Part shown: positions 53,306 to 61,797 of the stretch, piece by piece | How the letters are laid out: each line of letters begins with the position of its first letter | Numbering within the stretch: the first letter of the stretch is position 1 | Assembly: GCF_020829495.1 (NCBI RefSeq) | Contig: NZ_JAIVFQ010000009.1 | Coordinates: 86,615-150,614 of the forward strand | Source of the DNA: Nostoc favosum CHAB5714 | GTDB taxonomy: Bacteria; Cyanobacteriota; Cyanobacteriia; Cyanobacteriales; Nostocaceae | DNA: 64,000 nt | Direction: 5' to 3' | Notes under the pieces: generated by a model | What the model was told of the DNA's origin: nothing | Database searches by the model: none | The model's input: the letters and a program-made list of their open reading frames with translations, nothing else | Program-made: the position numbers and the translations under genes

Positions 53306-54778
53306 GTGCTGGATATCAAGCAAATACGGGAAAATCCGCAATTAGTTCAAGAACGATTGAATAGTCGTAGTGGTAAATACGACATTGAGCCGATTTTACA
53401 GTTAGATCGGAAACAGCGAGAACTAGAGGGGACACGCAGTCAACTTCAAGCTCGTAGCAACGAAATTGGTAAAATTGTCGGGCAAAAGATTAAATCTGGG
53501 ATAAATCCTCAAGACCCAGAAATTCAGGCTTTGCGGGATGAAGGTAACTCTGTCAAAGCTACGTTGAGCGAACTGGAACCCCAGGAAAAAAACCTCAAAG
53601 CTGAAATTGCCCAACTTGTGTTGGCACTTCCTAACTTACCAAGCGACTCTACACCCCTTGGTAAAAATGAGGAAGATAACGTAGAAGTGCGGCGTTGGGG
53701 TGATGAGTACATTCCCCAAAATCCGAATATTCTCCCTCACTGGGAAATTGGCGAAAAGCTGGGTATTCTCAATGTTGAACGAGCTGTGAAAGTTGCCCAA
53801 AGTCGCTTTGTGACTTTGATAGGCGCTGGTGCGGCATTAGAGAGGGCATTAATTCAATTTATGCTGTCTCTCCATACTCAAGCGGGATATGTGGAAGTCA
53901 GTCCGCCTCTGTTAGTTAATACCGAGTCTTTGACGGCGACCGGTCAGTTGCCTAAGTTTGCGGAAGAAAGCTTTAAATGCGCTGATGATGACTTGTGGCT
54001 GATTCCTACGGCGGAAGTTCCAGTTACAAATCTCTACCGGGGTGAAATTCTCGCTGCTGAAAACTTGCCTATCTACCACTGTGCTTTTACTCCCTGTTTT
54101 CGCCGCGAAGCTGGTAGCTATGGACGCGATATGCGGGGATTAATTCGCCTCCATCAGTTCAACAAGGTGGAAATGGTGAAATTTGTCGAACCCGGTACAT
54201 CTTTTGATGAACTGGAGAAATTGGTAGGGAATGCAGAAGCAATCTTACAGGCGTTGAAGTTGCCTTACCGAGTAGTAAATTTAAGTACTGGGGATTTGGG
54301 ATTTGCCTCTACCAAAACTTATGATTTAGAGGTTTGGTTGCCTTCTTCTGGCAAATACCGCGAAATTTCTAGCTGTTCCAATACTATAGATTTCCAGGCG
54401 CGACGGGCTGATATTCGCTTCAAAGAGGCGGGGAAGAAAGGTACCCAGTTCGTACATACCCTCAATGGTTCGGGTTTGGCTGTGGGACGGACTATGGCAG
54501 CAATTTTGGAGAATTATCAACAACCTGATGGGACAGTGAGGATACCAGAAGCGCTGCAACCTTATTTTGAACAGGGAGAAACGTTAGGTTTTTCATCGCT
54601 GCAAAATTTACAAAGAGTTCAAAAGTCAGCAGTTGTACCCCAACTTTTGCAACCAGTCTTACCAGAACGTATTTCAAAGCCAACAATACAATTCCAATAC
54701 CGTTATATTGTTGATTTGCTGTTTTGGCTTCCAATCACCTCTTATGTTGTGTGGGTAATACTATCATTGTTGTTTTAG
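53306..54778 (+). CDS. serS: Seryl-tRNA synthetase with C-terminal membrane tail
   Basis: 490 residues, GTG start at 53306 giving [15 protein letters not shown]. The N-terminal coiled-coil tRNA-binding arm, motif 2 ([20 protein letters not shown]) and motif 3 ([18 protein letters not shown]) of a class II synthetase are all present. It charges tRNA-Ser and the selenocysteine tRNA if any. The usual enzyme stops soon after the [11 protein letters not shown] end (about residue 430). Here about 60 more residues follow, ending in a hydrophobic helix ([20 protein letters not shown]), so the enzyme appears to be membrane-anchored. Confidence 0.97.
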   Translation: MLDIKQIRENPQLVQERLNSRSGKYDIEPILQLDRKQRELEGTRSQLQARSNEIGKIVGQKIKSGINPQDPEIQALRDEGNSVKATLSELEPQEKNLKAEIAQLVLALPNLPSDSTPLGKNEEDNVEVRRWGDEYIPQNPNILPHWEIGEKLGILNVERAVKVAQSRFVTLIGAGAALERALIQFMLSLHTQAGYVEVSPPLLVNTESLTATGQLPKFAEESFKCADDDLWLIPTAEVPVTNLYRGEILAAENLPIYHCAFTPCFRREAGSYGRDMRGLIRLHQFNKVEMVKFVEPGTSFDELEKLVGNAEAILQALKLPYRVVNLSTGDLGFASTKTYDLEVWLPSSGKYREISSCSNTIDFQARRADIRFKEAGKKGTQFVHTLNGSGLAVGRTMAAILENYQQPDGTVRIPEALQPYFEQGETLGFSSLQNLQRVQKSAVVPQLLQPVLPERISKPTIQFQYRYIVDLLFWLPITSYVVWVILSLLF

Positions 54779-54856
54779 CAGAAAAACCAATCTGACCAAA
54801 ACTTACATTTGGAGTATGTGGACAAAATGGTGCGTTACGCTGTCGCTAACGCACCC

Positions 54857-55007
54857 TACTGGCGTGGCACAGCTAAAATAGTGCGTTAGATGTAGATGTA
54901 GGTTGGGTTGAGCAACGTGAAACCCAACATTGATCGGAGTGTTGGGTTTCGTTCCTCAACCCAACCTACAATTTTTTTTGCAACAATTTAGCCTGGTCAC
55001 GCCACTA
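54857..55007. repeat. Nested palindromic element, GTGGCGT outer ends, GTAGGTTGG inner stem
   Basis: Outer arms of the type at 21058-21164 (imperfect; 54857-54884 and 54980-55007); inner GTAGGTTGGGTTGAG (54898-54912) and CTCAACCCAACCTAC (54955-54969), perfect, identical to the inner stems at 42552 and (one change) 40531. Confidence 0.8.
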
Positions 55008-55047
55008 CTAGCTTTAGATGTTAGAACCAGATACGAAAAATCGAACT

Positions 55048-55093
55048 ATGACTAATGCCCCATGCCCAATGCTCCATGCCCTATGCCCAATTA
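55048..55093. repeat. STRR array CCAATGC/CCATGCC
   Basis: Six heptamers of the CCAATGC/CCATGCC family, as at 18415-18455, upstream of rseP. Confidence 0.75.
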
Positions 55094-55136
55094 GAATGGA
55101 GATAACTATAGCTTAATATTTTCACTAATTTGCTCT

Positions 55137-56237
55137 ATGTCAGTTTTAGCAGCGATCGCAGTTTTGGCTGTTTTAATCTTGGTACACGAGTTGGGACATT
55201 TTGTTGCAGCCCGTTCTCAAGGCATTCTCGTTAACCGCTTTTCTTTGGGTTTTGGCCCAGTTCTTCTTAAGTATCAAGGAAAGCAAACCGAATATGCTGT
55301 CCGCGCCTTTCCCTTGGGCGGCTTTGTGGGCTTTCCCGATGATGACCCCGATAGCGATATTCCACCCAATGACCCAAATCTGCTGCGTAACCGTCCAGTT
55401 TTAGACCGGGCGATCGTTATCAGTGCCGGAGTGATCGCAAATTTAATATTTGCCTACTTGGTGTTGGTTCTACAATTGGGTATCGTCGGCATTCCCAAGG
55501 AATTAAATTATAAAGCTGGTGTCGCCGTACAGCCTGTTAATCAAGAATCTGTTGCCTATCAAGCAGGAATTCGGGAAGGAGATATTATTCTGGCTGTTAA
55601 CGGTCAAGAACTCCCGGCTTCTGATAAATCAACTCCTTTGCTGACAAAAGAAATTCAAACTCATCCCAATCAGCAAATCGAACTGAAAATTCTGCGTGAC
55701 AACCAACAACAATCCCTGAAATTAACACCAAAACTGGGAGCCGATGGCAAAGGTGTAGTTGGTGTGGCACTTAGTCCAAATGCTACAGCAGTTTATCGTC
55801 GTCCTAATAGTCCTTTTGAAATTTTCGGACTTGCTGCTAACAGGTTTCAACAATTATTTGTTGGTACACTCAGCGGTTTCGGGCAGTTGATTACCAACTT
55901 TCAACAAACTGCTGGACAAGTTTCTGGGCCAGTTAATATTGTCAAAATAGGTGCAAAATTAGCTGAAGACAATACCGTAAACTTGTTGTCTTTTGCGGCA
56001 ATTATTAGCATTAACTTGGCTATTATCAATATTTTGCCTTTACCAGCTTTGGATGGCGGACAACTCGCCTTTTTGCTGATTGAAGGTTTACGCGGTAAGC
56101 CTGTACCTGCCCGGATTCAAGAAGGTGTAATGCAAACCGGTTTGGTGTTACTCTTAGGGTTAGGAATTTTTCTCATAGTCAAAGAAACTACTCAATTAAC
56201 TAGCCAATTGGAGTGGGTACAAAAATTATTTCAGTGA
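55137..56237 (+). CDS. rseP: RIP site-2 protease
   Basis: 366 residues. The zinc site HELGH (His17, Glu18, His21) lies in the first membrane helix and the second ligand site is LPLPALDGGQ near residue 310. A PDZ domain sits between (about 120-215: VNQESVAYQAGIREGDIILA). Four membrane segments. It cuts substrates inside the membrane, in E. coli anti-sigma RseA. In cyanobacteria the substrate is not known from sequence. Start ATG at 55137 gives MSVLAAIAVLAVLILVHELG, the usual form. The nth gene starts 24 bases downstream. Confidence 0.95.
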   Translation: MSVLAAIAVLAVLILVHELGHFVAARSQGILVNRFSLGFGPVLLKYQGKQTEYAVRAFPLGGFVGFPDDDPDSDIPPNDPNLLRNRPVLDRAIVISAGVIANLIFAYLVLVLQLGIVGIPKELNYKAGVAVQPVNQESVAYQAGIREGDIILAVNGQELPASDKSTPLLTKEIQTHPNQQIELKILRDNQQQSLKLTPKLGADGKGVVGVALSPNATAVYRRPNSPFEIFGLAANRFQQLFVGTLSGFGQLITNFQQTAGQVSGPVNIVKIGAKLAEDNTVNLLSFAAIISINLAIINILPLPALDGGQLAFLLIEGLRGKPVPARIQEGVMQTGLVLLLGLGIFLIVKETTQLTSQLEWVQKLFQ

Positions 56238-56276
56238 AAATAGGGAGTGGGGAGTAGGGAGTGGGGAATAGGGAAA
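56238..56276. repeat. STRR array GGGAGTG/GGGAGTA
   Basis: About five heptamers fill the gap between rseP and nth and contain the GTG start codon of nth (56261). Confidence 0.8.
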
Positions 56277-56932
56277 AGAAACTTTTACCTTTAAAGCAAC
56301 GGGCGATAGAAGTTTTAGCTCGTCTGAAGCGTCTTTATCCAGATGCTACTTGCTCTTTGAACTACTCAACGCCAGTACAATTGTTGGTGGCAACGATTCT
56401 CTCTGCTCAATGTACTGATGAGCGGGTGAATAAGGTGACACCAGCTTTATTTGATCGGTTTCCTGATGCTGCAAGTTTAGCGATCGCTGACTTGGTAGAA
56501 TTAGAAAGCTTGGTGCGTTCAACAGGGTTTTATCGCAATAAAGCCAAGAACATTCAAGCTGCCTGTCGGATGATTGTTAGCGAATTTGACTCTGTTGTGC
56601 CTAACCAAATGGAGCAATTATTAAAGCTTCCAGGTGTGGCGCGGAAGACAGCAAATGTAGTCCTGGGTCATGCTTATGGCATTAATGTTGGGGTGACGGT
56701 AGATACTCACGTTAAACGCCTTAGCGAACGTTTGGGTTTAACTGAAGCAAAAGACCCCGTTCGGATTGAGCAAGATTTAATGGGTTTATTGCCACAGCCT
56801 GATTGGGAAAATTGGTCAATTCGGCTGATTTATCACGGTCGTGCTATTTGTAAAGCCCGTTCTCCCGTCTGTATTGCTTGTGAACTTGCTGATTTATGTC
56901 CTGCTGCTAATAAACCAGTGGTTGTAGGGTAA
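56261..56932 (+). CDS. nth: Endonuclease III
   Basis: 223 residues. The 4Fe-4S ligands are C197, C204, C207 and C213 (C-x6-C-x2-C-x5-C). The helix-hairpin-helix with the catalytic lysine (LPGVARKTANVVLGHAYG) and the catalytic Asp in VDTHVKRLSERLG are intact. The enzyme removes oxidised pyrimidines and cuts the backbone by beta-elimination. The start is a GTG within a heptamer array (MGNREKK...), and no better start is near, so the first residues come from repeat DNA. Confidence 0.95.
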   Translation: MGNREKKLLPLKQRAIEVLARLKRLYPDATCSLNYSTPVQLLVATILSAQCTDERVNKVTPALFDRFPDAASLAIADLVELESLVRSTGFYRNKAKNIQAACRMIVSEFDSVVPNQMEQLLKLPGVARKTANVVLGHAYGINVGVTVDTHVKRLSERLGLTEAKDPVRIEQDLMGLLPQPDWENWSIRLIYHGRAICKARSPVCIACELADLCPAANKPVVVG

Positions 56933-57008
56933 GCGACACAAGTAACCCCAGAATTGATGGAGAGACTGTAGAATGGAAAACGGTGTCTTTAAATAAGTTA
57001 GAGAATAT

Positions 57009-57311
57009 ATGGCAAAAAAGAGCATGATTGAGCGCGAGAAAAAGCGCACTAGGTTGATAGAAAAGTATGCTGACAAGCGGGAAGCTCTTTTGGAAGAGTT
57101 CAAAAGTGCAGCATCTCCCCTAGATAAGCTGGAAGTCCACCGGAAGATTCAACAGCTACCCCGGAATAGTGCGCCCACCCGCCACCGCAATCGTTGCTGG
57201 TTGACTGGTCGTTCTAGAGGTGTTTACCGCGATTTTGGGTTGTCTCGGAACGTGCTGAGAGAATGGGCGCATGAAGGTCTATTGCCTGGAGTTGTTAAGT
57301 CTAGTTGGTAA
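57009..57311 (+). CDS. rpsN: 30S ribosomal protein S14
   Basis: 100 residues, [16 protein letters not shown] to the conserved [20 protein letters not shown] and [18 protein letters not shown]. It has one Cys only in the NRCWLTGR loop, so it is the zinc-free (C-) form. It helps assemble the 30S head. It lies outside the large ribosomal operons, as is usual in cyanobacteria. Monocistronic; STRR downstream. Confidence 0.97.
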   Translation: MAKKSMIEREKKRTRLIEKYADKREALLEEFKSAASPLDKLEVHRKIQQLPRNSAPTRHRNRCWLTGRSRGVYRDFGLSRNVLREWAHEGLLPGVVKSSW

Positions 57312-57315
57312 AAAG

Positions 57316-57391
57316 TTATGAGTGATGAGTTATGAGTGATGAGTTATTAATTGAGACAAACCTAACTCCTAACTCCTAACTTCTAACTCCT
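57316..57391. repeat. STRR arrays (TGAGTGATGAGTTA and CTAACTC)
   Basis: Heptamer arrays between the convergent rpsN and the minus-strand gene at 57726-57397, like those near 48100 and 48400. Confidence 0.8.
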
Positions 57392-57396
57392 AACTA

Positions 57397-57726
57397 TTAT
57401 TGACCACAACACTTATCAATTCCCAGACTTTCTAAGAGTAGATCGCTGACGGCGTTGGCGATCGCAAACTCTCCATAAAAGCTATTGGAAAAATCATACG
57501 ACTGCATCTCTGTGACAATGGCAATTACCAGAGAACCAAGGTCGTTTTCTCCTTCCATCCGTTGACGCACAAAAATCTGTGCGGCTCGTTGGGCTATGTT
57601 TTGGTTGACTGCTTCGGGGATAAATTCTGTATCTAGCCAGCGTTGTAAGCGTTCTCGTAACCATTCACCTTCGAGCAACGGATTTTCAGGCGGTGGTAGG
57701 GTAATGGGTGGAATTGGTTGAGTCAT
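57397..57726 (-). CDS. Small conserved cyanobacterial protein, function unknown
   Basis: 109 residues, soluble and helical, with no signal peptide. The Pro-rich start (MTQPIPPITLPPPENPLLEG) leads to WLRERLQRWLDTEFIPEAVN, RAAQIFVRQRMEGENDLGSL and an ending with two adjacent cysteines (DKCCGQ). I recognise the type from other cyanobacteria but no function is assigned. Neighbours give no clue. Confidence 0.7.
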   Translation of the reverse strand: MTQPIPPITLPPPENPLLEGEWLRERLQRWLDTEFIPEAVNQNIAQRAAQIFVRQRMEGENDLGSLVIAIVTEMQSYDFSNSFYGEFAIANAVSDLLLESLGIDKCCGQ

Positions 57727-57738
57727 CTTTTTTATTTT

Positions 57739-57786
57739 AAACGCAGAGGGACGCGGAGGGAAACGCAGAGGAACGCGGAGGATGAT
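57739..57786. repeat. STRR ACGCAGAGG/ACGCGGAGG
   Basis: Four degenerate units of about 8-10 bases at the start of the leader between two divergent genes. Confidence 0.7.
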
Positions 57787-57834
57787 TGATAGGATCGAAT
57801 TGCGTTTCTAAGAGTGTTTTTTTTATATTTATTT

Positions 57835-58410
57835 ATGGAATATGATATTGCGGCTATTGTTGAGGGTTATGCACAAGGCTATTTTCTCATGGCTGATGAT
57901 AGCGATCGCCTGAGTTGGTACGGAAGTTGCGATCGAACTTTTATTCCTTTGGATGAACGGTTTCGCTACCCTAAGTCTTTGCAGCGTGTCTTGAATCAAG
58001 AGCGTTTTAGTGTGGCTATTAATCGGGATTTTCAAGCTGTGGTGGCTGGGTGTGCTGACAGAGAGACAACTTGGATTTCACCGGAATTGCAAAAGATTTA
58101 CTGGCTACTTTACCAGAGTGGTTATGCTTTTAGTTTTGAAACTTGGCAGGGTGACGAACTAGCTGGGGGAATTTTAGGGATTGTTATTGGTGGGGCTTTC
58201 ATTGGCGAGTCGATGTTTTACCGCATTCCGGAAGGCTCGAAGGTAGCGATGGTAAAGTTGGTGGAAAGGTTGCGTCAGAAGGAATTTGTATTTTTTGATG
58301 CCCAAATGATGAATCCCCATTTGGAAAGATTTGGTGCTTATCGAGTTGAGGATGAAAAATATCAAATGCTACTTAAGCAAGCGTTGCAATGTCGCTGTTT
58401 TTTGGTATAA
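57835..58410 (+). CDS. aat: Leucyl/phenylalanyl-tRNA-protein transferase
   Basis: 191 residues from the ATG at 57835 ([20 protein letters not shown]); a TTG seven codons upstream is not needed. The [10 protein letters not shown] motif, [20 protein letters not shown] and [16 protein letters not shown] are those of Aat, which attaches Leu or Phe to proteins with N-terminal Arg or Lys and so feeds them to ClpAP/ClpS. It is shorter than E. coli Aat (234), missing part of the N-terminal lobe, as in other cyanobacteria. No operon partner. Confidence 0.9.
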   Translation: MEYDIAAIVEGYAQGYFLMADDSDRLSWYGSCDRTFIPLDERFRYPKSLQRVLNQERFSVAINRDFQAVVAGCADRETTWISPELQKIYWLLYQSGYAFSFETWQGDELAGGILGIVIGGAFIGESMFYRIPEGSKVAMVKLVERLRQKEFVFFDAQMMNPHLERFGAYRVEDEKYQMLLKQALQCRCFLV

Positions 58411-58443
58411 AAATGGTTAAAGACTATCTCCGAGTGAAACCGT

Positions 58444-58668
58444 ATGTCAGACTTACTTGGAAGAATTACAGTTAATCCCAAACAATGTGGTGGTCGTCCC
58501 TGTATCCGGGGCATGAGAATTCGGGTATCAGATGTACTCGACTTGTTTGCGGCAGAACTGAGTGCCGAACAAATCCTAGAAGAAATGCCCGATTTGGAAG
58601 CGGATGATCTTAAAGCAGCACTTCTGTACGCTTCACGTAAGCTCAATCATCCCGTTTTGGTTGCATGA
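58444..58668 (+). CDS. DUF433 antitoxin
   Basis: 74 residues. LGRITVNPKQCGGRPCIRGM and RIRVSDVLDLFAAELSAEQI plus ILEEMPDLEADDLKAAL are the DUF433 pattern, an HTH-type antitoxin that pairs with DUF5615 PIN-like toxins. Its stop overlaps the start of the toxin remnant by ATGA at 58665. Since the toxin is destroyed, the antitoxin is probably an orphan. Confidence 0.88.
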   Translation: MSDLLGRITVNPKQCGGRPCIRGMRIRVSDVLDLFAAELSAEQILEEMPDLEADDLKAALLYASRKLNHPVLVA

Positions 58669-58835
58669 CGATCTGGGTAGATGCACATCTGTCACCCGCA
58701 ATTGCAACTTGGATCACCATTACATTCGGCATAAGGGACTTCCAAATAAAAAAATACCCAAAAATTGACGAAAAAGCTCTATTTTCCTCATTCCTCTGTG
58801 TTCTCTGTGTCTCTGTGGTTCGTTTATTTGGGTAA
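58665..58835 (+). pseudogene. DUF5615 PIN-like toxin, truncated by a palindromic element
   Basis: The frame begins with the family N-terminus (MTIWVDAHLSPAIATWITIT) including the first acidic residue, then enters the element at 58736 and reads unrelated residues to a TAA at 58835. Family members are about 115 residues long, so most of the toxin is gone. Confidence 0.75.
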
Positions 58836-58853
58836 TTTATTTCTTGGAAGTCC
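58736..58853. repeat. Palindromic element inserted in the toxin gene
   Basis: GGACTTCCAA (58736-58745) and TTGGAAGTCC (58844-58853) with wider AAATAAA/TTTATTT and TACCC/GGGTA pairing give inverted ends of about 24 bp. The middle is TCTCTGTGT-type heptamer sequence. Confidence 0.7.
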
Positions 58854-58876
58854 GTAACGATAGGCTACGCCAGTCA

Positions 58877-59003
58877 GCTAGCGGATATGCAACCCAATAC
58901 CTTTCGCCAACTCCTCAAGCAGCGAAACATCCCTCTCTACTCTTACGACGTTGAGGACTTTGAATTGGATTTGAAAAATCTGCGAGAGCTTGGAAAGTTG
59001 TAA
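58877..59003 (+). pseudogene. UPF0175-type antitoxin C-terminal remnant
   Basis: The frame reads LADMQPNTFRQLLKQRNIPL then YDVEDFELDLKNLRELGKL and stop, the C-terminal pattern of UPF0175 antitoxins (F..LL..R.I...YDVEDFE.DL..L). No N-terminal half is present. It is a second toxin-antitoxin relic next to the DUF433 one. Confidence 0.65.
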
Positions 59004-59060
59004 TTGTTATTAGCGATACGTTAGCTTGAGATTATTGTTGAGGAGATGGCAGAACTACAA

Positions 59061-59624
59061 TCACTCCAACAACCAACTAAATAAACCTTCTACTGTCAGG
59101 CTGAAATCTTTAGCAAATTCTGGCACTGGTAACTGTGTCCCTAGTTCCTCGTAAAAAGTGGTTGGTTGATCTGGCAAGTAAACAAACACAGATTTTTCTT
59201 GAGGATCAATCAGCCATCCCATCTGAGTTCCATACTTCAGGCAATGCAGAATATTCTTGGTAACTTTAGTTTGACTTTGATCGGGAGATAAAATTTCAAT
59301 TGTCCAATCTGGGGCAATTGAGAAGACGTTAGCAACCCCACCATTTTCTTTACGAGGAATTCTGTCCCACATAAACACACAAATGTCAGGTATGATTGAG
59401 CGATCGCCAAAGCTACAGCGAAGCTCACAGAAAGCCCGTGCAATCTGTTGGGGTTTGACAACCAAGTTAATTGCAGGTGCTAACTCGGTCTGAATTGCGC
59501 TGTGTTCTCCTTGCGGCATGGGTTTTTGGATGATACGCCCATCAATGTATTCACTGGCAGGTTCTGTCTCTGGCAGATCCAGAAATTCACTTAGAGTCAG
59601 AGATTTAGCAGGGGTCTGTACCAT
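59061..59624 (-). CDS. Uma2 family (DUF820) PD-(D/E)XK-type protein
   Basis: 187 residues. SEFLDLPETEPASEYIDGRI, RSIIPDICVFMWDRI (metal-binding Asp) and PDWTIEILSPDQSQTKVTKN, then KYGTQMGWLIDPQEKSVFVY, are the DUF820/Uma2 landmarks, a restriction-endonuclease-like fold with the D..EILSP..S...K set intact. The family is greatly expanded in cyanobacteria and of uncertain role. It stands alone beside the toxin-antitoxin relics. Confidence 0.9.
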   Translation of the reverse strand: MVQTPAKSLTLSEFLDLPETEPASEYIDGRIIQKPMPQGEHSAIQTELAPAINLVVKPQQIARAFCELRCSFGDRSIIPDICVFMWDRIPRKENGGVANVFSIAPDWTIEILSPDQSQTKVTKNILHCLKYGTQMGWLIDPQEKSVFVYLPDQPTTFYEELGTQLPVPEFAKDFSLTVEGLFSWLLE

Positions 59625-59900
59625 TTAAGGTTTCCTTACTAGGGGTAAGTTGTACTACTGCTATTTGTTATTCTACAGATAGATCAATCAGTTAAGAAAA
59701 TAAAGTAGAGAAATAGACAAAATCCATGCCCAGGAAAATTCGGAAGTATCCCTGAACCCAGCACGCTGCAAATTGCCTGATTAGGATTCCAAAACCGTTC
59801 TCTTAGAGTGAAAATAGCCCAGTTATCTGAAGAAGATTTAGTCTGATTATAAAGTGTTAATCGAAATTACTGGGGATAAGCGATCGCACTATCAAATCCC
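59625..59900. other. Intergenic region
   Basis: About 276 bases between two minus-strand genes, AT-rich, one HIP1 site at 59880; nothing else recognised. Confidence 0.4.
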
Positions 59901-60710
59901 TTACACTTTTTCTTCAGTAACTAATGTCAGACTAACCCATTCGCCTTTATCGTTATAGCTGCGAATCATCCTCTGGCGCACATTTTGCTGGATTAACCAA
60001 CCTGCTTCCAAGAATAAGGGTTGACGTAATTGCACCTTTAGAGGAGAAGTTGCAGAAGCGCCATCAGGTAACAATAATACTTGTACTTGCTTTTGGGGAT
60101 TTTGGTCAAAGAGAACGATGGAACCTTTAATGGTAGCAGTTGAGGTAATTGTACGATCGCCAAAAGAAGTACTTTGAATTAACCGCCCAGTATCATCAAG
60201 TTGTATTTTCAAAGTTATAGAGTAAATATCAGGCGAACGCAAATCTCGATATATTGTCACTGCTCGTCCTTGCCATTCTCCCAACAAATCATTTATCTGC
60301 AAAGGTGGACGTTCTGTTGCTGGGGTTCTGGCTAGATGTTCTCGAATTAAAACTAATCTACTTAGATTACCAGTCTTATCAAACAGTTGCACCAGACGTA
60401 AGCGGCGATTTTCATGAACAAAAGCGAGTTCTGCACCGAATTCGGAAAATGGCCCTAGCTGAATTAAACCTTCAGAAAATGAACCATTTTCAAAAAAAAG
60501 TAGACCCCCTCCCACAGAACTATATTCTCTGATTACATCATCTCCTCCCGAACGACTCAGAGTTAGTAGCACTGTCTGGTTATTGTTTAAACCTTCTAGA
60601 GAAAGACGGCTAGGAGTATCGGTCAAAAGTGTACCTTCGGGAGAAAAGTTGGTAAATGAACCTTCCCATACACCGAGATTTTGCAGAAAACATTCCCATT
60701 GTGATTTCAT
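59901..60710 (-). CDS. DUF3598 lipocalin-like protein
   Basis: 269 residues in two similar beta-rich halves. MKSQWECFLQNLGVWEGSFT with FSPEGTLLTDTPSRLSLEGL and the second half LLGEWQGRAVTIYRDLRSPD match DUF3598, a lipocalin-like family of cyanobacteria and plastids that may bind hydrophobic ligands. There is no signal peptide. The ftsX gene lies 57 bases downstream on the same strand with an STRR between; co-transcription is possible. Confidence 0.85.
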   Translation of the reverse strand: MKSQWECFLQNLGVWEGSFTNFSPEGTLLTDTPSRLSLEGLNNNQTVLLTLSRSGGDDVIREYSSVGGGLLFFENGSFSEGLIQLGPFSEFGAELAFVHENRRLRLVQLFDKTGNLSRLVLIREHLARTPATERPPLQINDLLGEWQGRAVTIYRDLRSPDIYSITLKIQLDDTGRLIQSTSFGDRTITSTATIKGSIVLFDQNPQKQVQVLLLPDGASATSPLKVQLRQPLFLEAGWLIQQNVRQRMIRSYNDKGEWVSLTLVTEEKV

Positions 60711-60713
60711 AAG

Positions 60714-60765
60714 GTTTTGTCATTAGTCATTTGTCACTTGTCCTTTGCAATGGCCAATGATTAAT
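60714..60765. repeat. STRR array TTAGTCA/TTGTCAC
   Basis: Degenerate heptamers fill the gap between the DUF3598 gene and ftsX. Confidence 0.7.
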
Positions 60766-60767
60766 GA

Positions 60768-61670
60768 TTAACCTTTGGCAAAACGTCGGACAGCAAATAA
60801 GCTTCCCATTAATCCTACAGCTGCACCGAAACTCAAGAGAATCAGGGGCAAGAGTAAAATTTGGGCTGGAGTGAGTTGCACCCCGTTGGTGATAGCTTGA
60901 ATAAATTCAGGTTGATTGGCTAGCAACTTACCGAGAAACTGTTGAATCACTGAAATGAAACTCCAAGCGATCGCACCACCAACCAAACCGAAGGTAATTC
61001 CTTGTAAAATAAACGGGAGGTAAATCCAAGCCGATGTTGCTCCCACTAGTTGCATAATTTCAATTTCCTGGCGTCGCGCCATGACAATCAGCCGAATTGT
61101 GGTGGTAGTGACTGCGATCGCTGTTAAAGTCAGAATAATCGTAATTGTTAAAGTAATCCAGTTCAGACCTTGATGCAATTGGGCAATGCGTTTAACTGCT
61201 TCATCCACATACTGCACCGTCTCAACTCCCGGCAATTTAGCCAACTGCGTTGCTAAAGTTGGTACAACTTGAGAATTACGCGCTTTTATCTTCATCTCAT
61301 CAACCAGAGGATTCTCACCTAGCTGCTGGGTAGCCCCCTCAATATCAGAAATTCTCATTTCCTTAACTAACTTAGTCCAAGCTTGCTCTTTGGTAATGGT
61401 TTGCATCGCCGCTACCTCTGGCATTTTTGCAATCAGTGGCTCAATGGTTTGGGCTTGCGTATCCGGTTCGAGATAAACTGATATTTCTAGCTGGCTACCA
61501 AACTGATAGAGGAGTTTTTCAACTTGCCAAGAGGTTTGCAAACTCAAGCCAAATAAAAACAGTAACACCGTAACAGTACTTACAGCTGCCCAATTCATCC
61601 AACCTCCCCGCAGTAAACCGAGGAAAGTTTCTTTGAGCAGGTAGTCAAATTTCGTGAAAGATTTAAACAC
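60768..61670 (-). CDS. ftsX: Cell division protein FtsX
   Basis: 300 residues with four membrane helices: one after the basic N-terminus (WAAVSTVTVLLFLFGLSL), then a periplasmic domain of about 130 residues (LEISVYLEPDTQAQTIEPLI, KMPEVAAMQTITKEQAW), then three helices in the C-terminal half (WITLTITIILTLTAIAVTTT and two more). It is the permease-like subunit of FtsEX, which gates murein hydrolases at the division site. ftsE is not adjacent here. Confidence 0.95.
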   Translation of the reverse strand: MFKSFTKFDYLLKETFLGLLRGGWMNWAAVSTVTVLLFLFGLSLQTSWQVEKLLYQFGSQLEISVYLEPDTQAQTIEPLIAKMPEVAAMQTITKEQAWTKLVKEMRISDIEGATQQLGENPLVDEMKIKARNSQVVPTLATQLAKLPGVETVQYVDEAVKRIAQLHQGLNWITLTITIILTLTAIAVTTTTIRLIVMARRQEIEIMQLVGATSAWIYLPFILQGITFGLVGGAIAWSFISVIQQFLGKLLANQPEFIQAITNGVQLTPAQILLLPLILLSFGAAVGLMGSLFAVRRFAKG

Positions 61671-61687
61671 AGATTACCTCAGTCAAA

Positions 61688-61743
61688 AATTCATAACTCA
61701 TAACTCATAACTCATAACTCATGACTCAGCACTGACTAGTGAC
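61688..61743. repeat. STRR array ATAACTC
   Basis: Five CATAACT/ATAACTC heptamers and a ACTCAGC variant in the divergent ftsX/def gap. Confidence 0.8.
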
Positions 61744-61797
61744 GAGATTGATAGAATTAAAGTAGTAGGAATTTTCACCATCTAGCCATAAAGACTC

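Larger units (their letters stand above)
54779..55136. other. Intergenic region with palindromic element and STRR
   Basis: Contains the nested palindrome at 54857-55007 and the STRR at 55048-55093. No gene. Confidence 0.6.
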
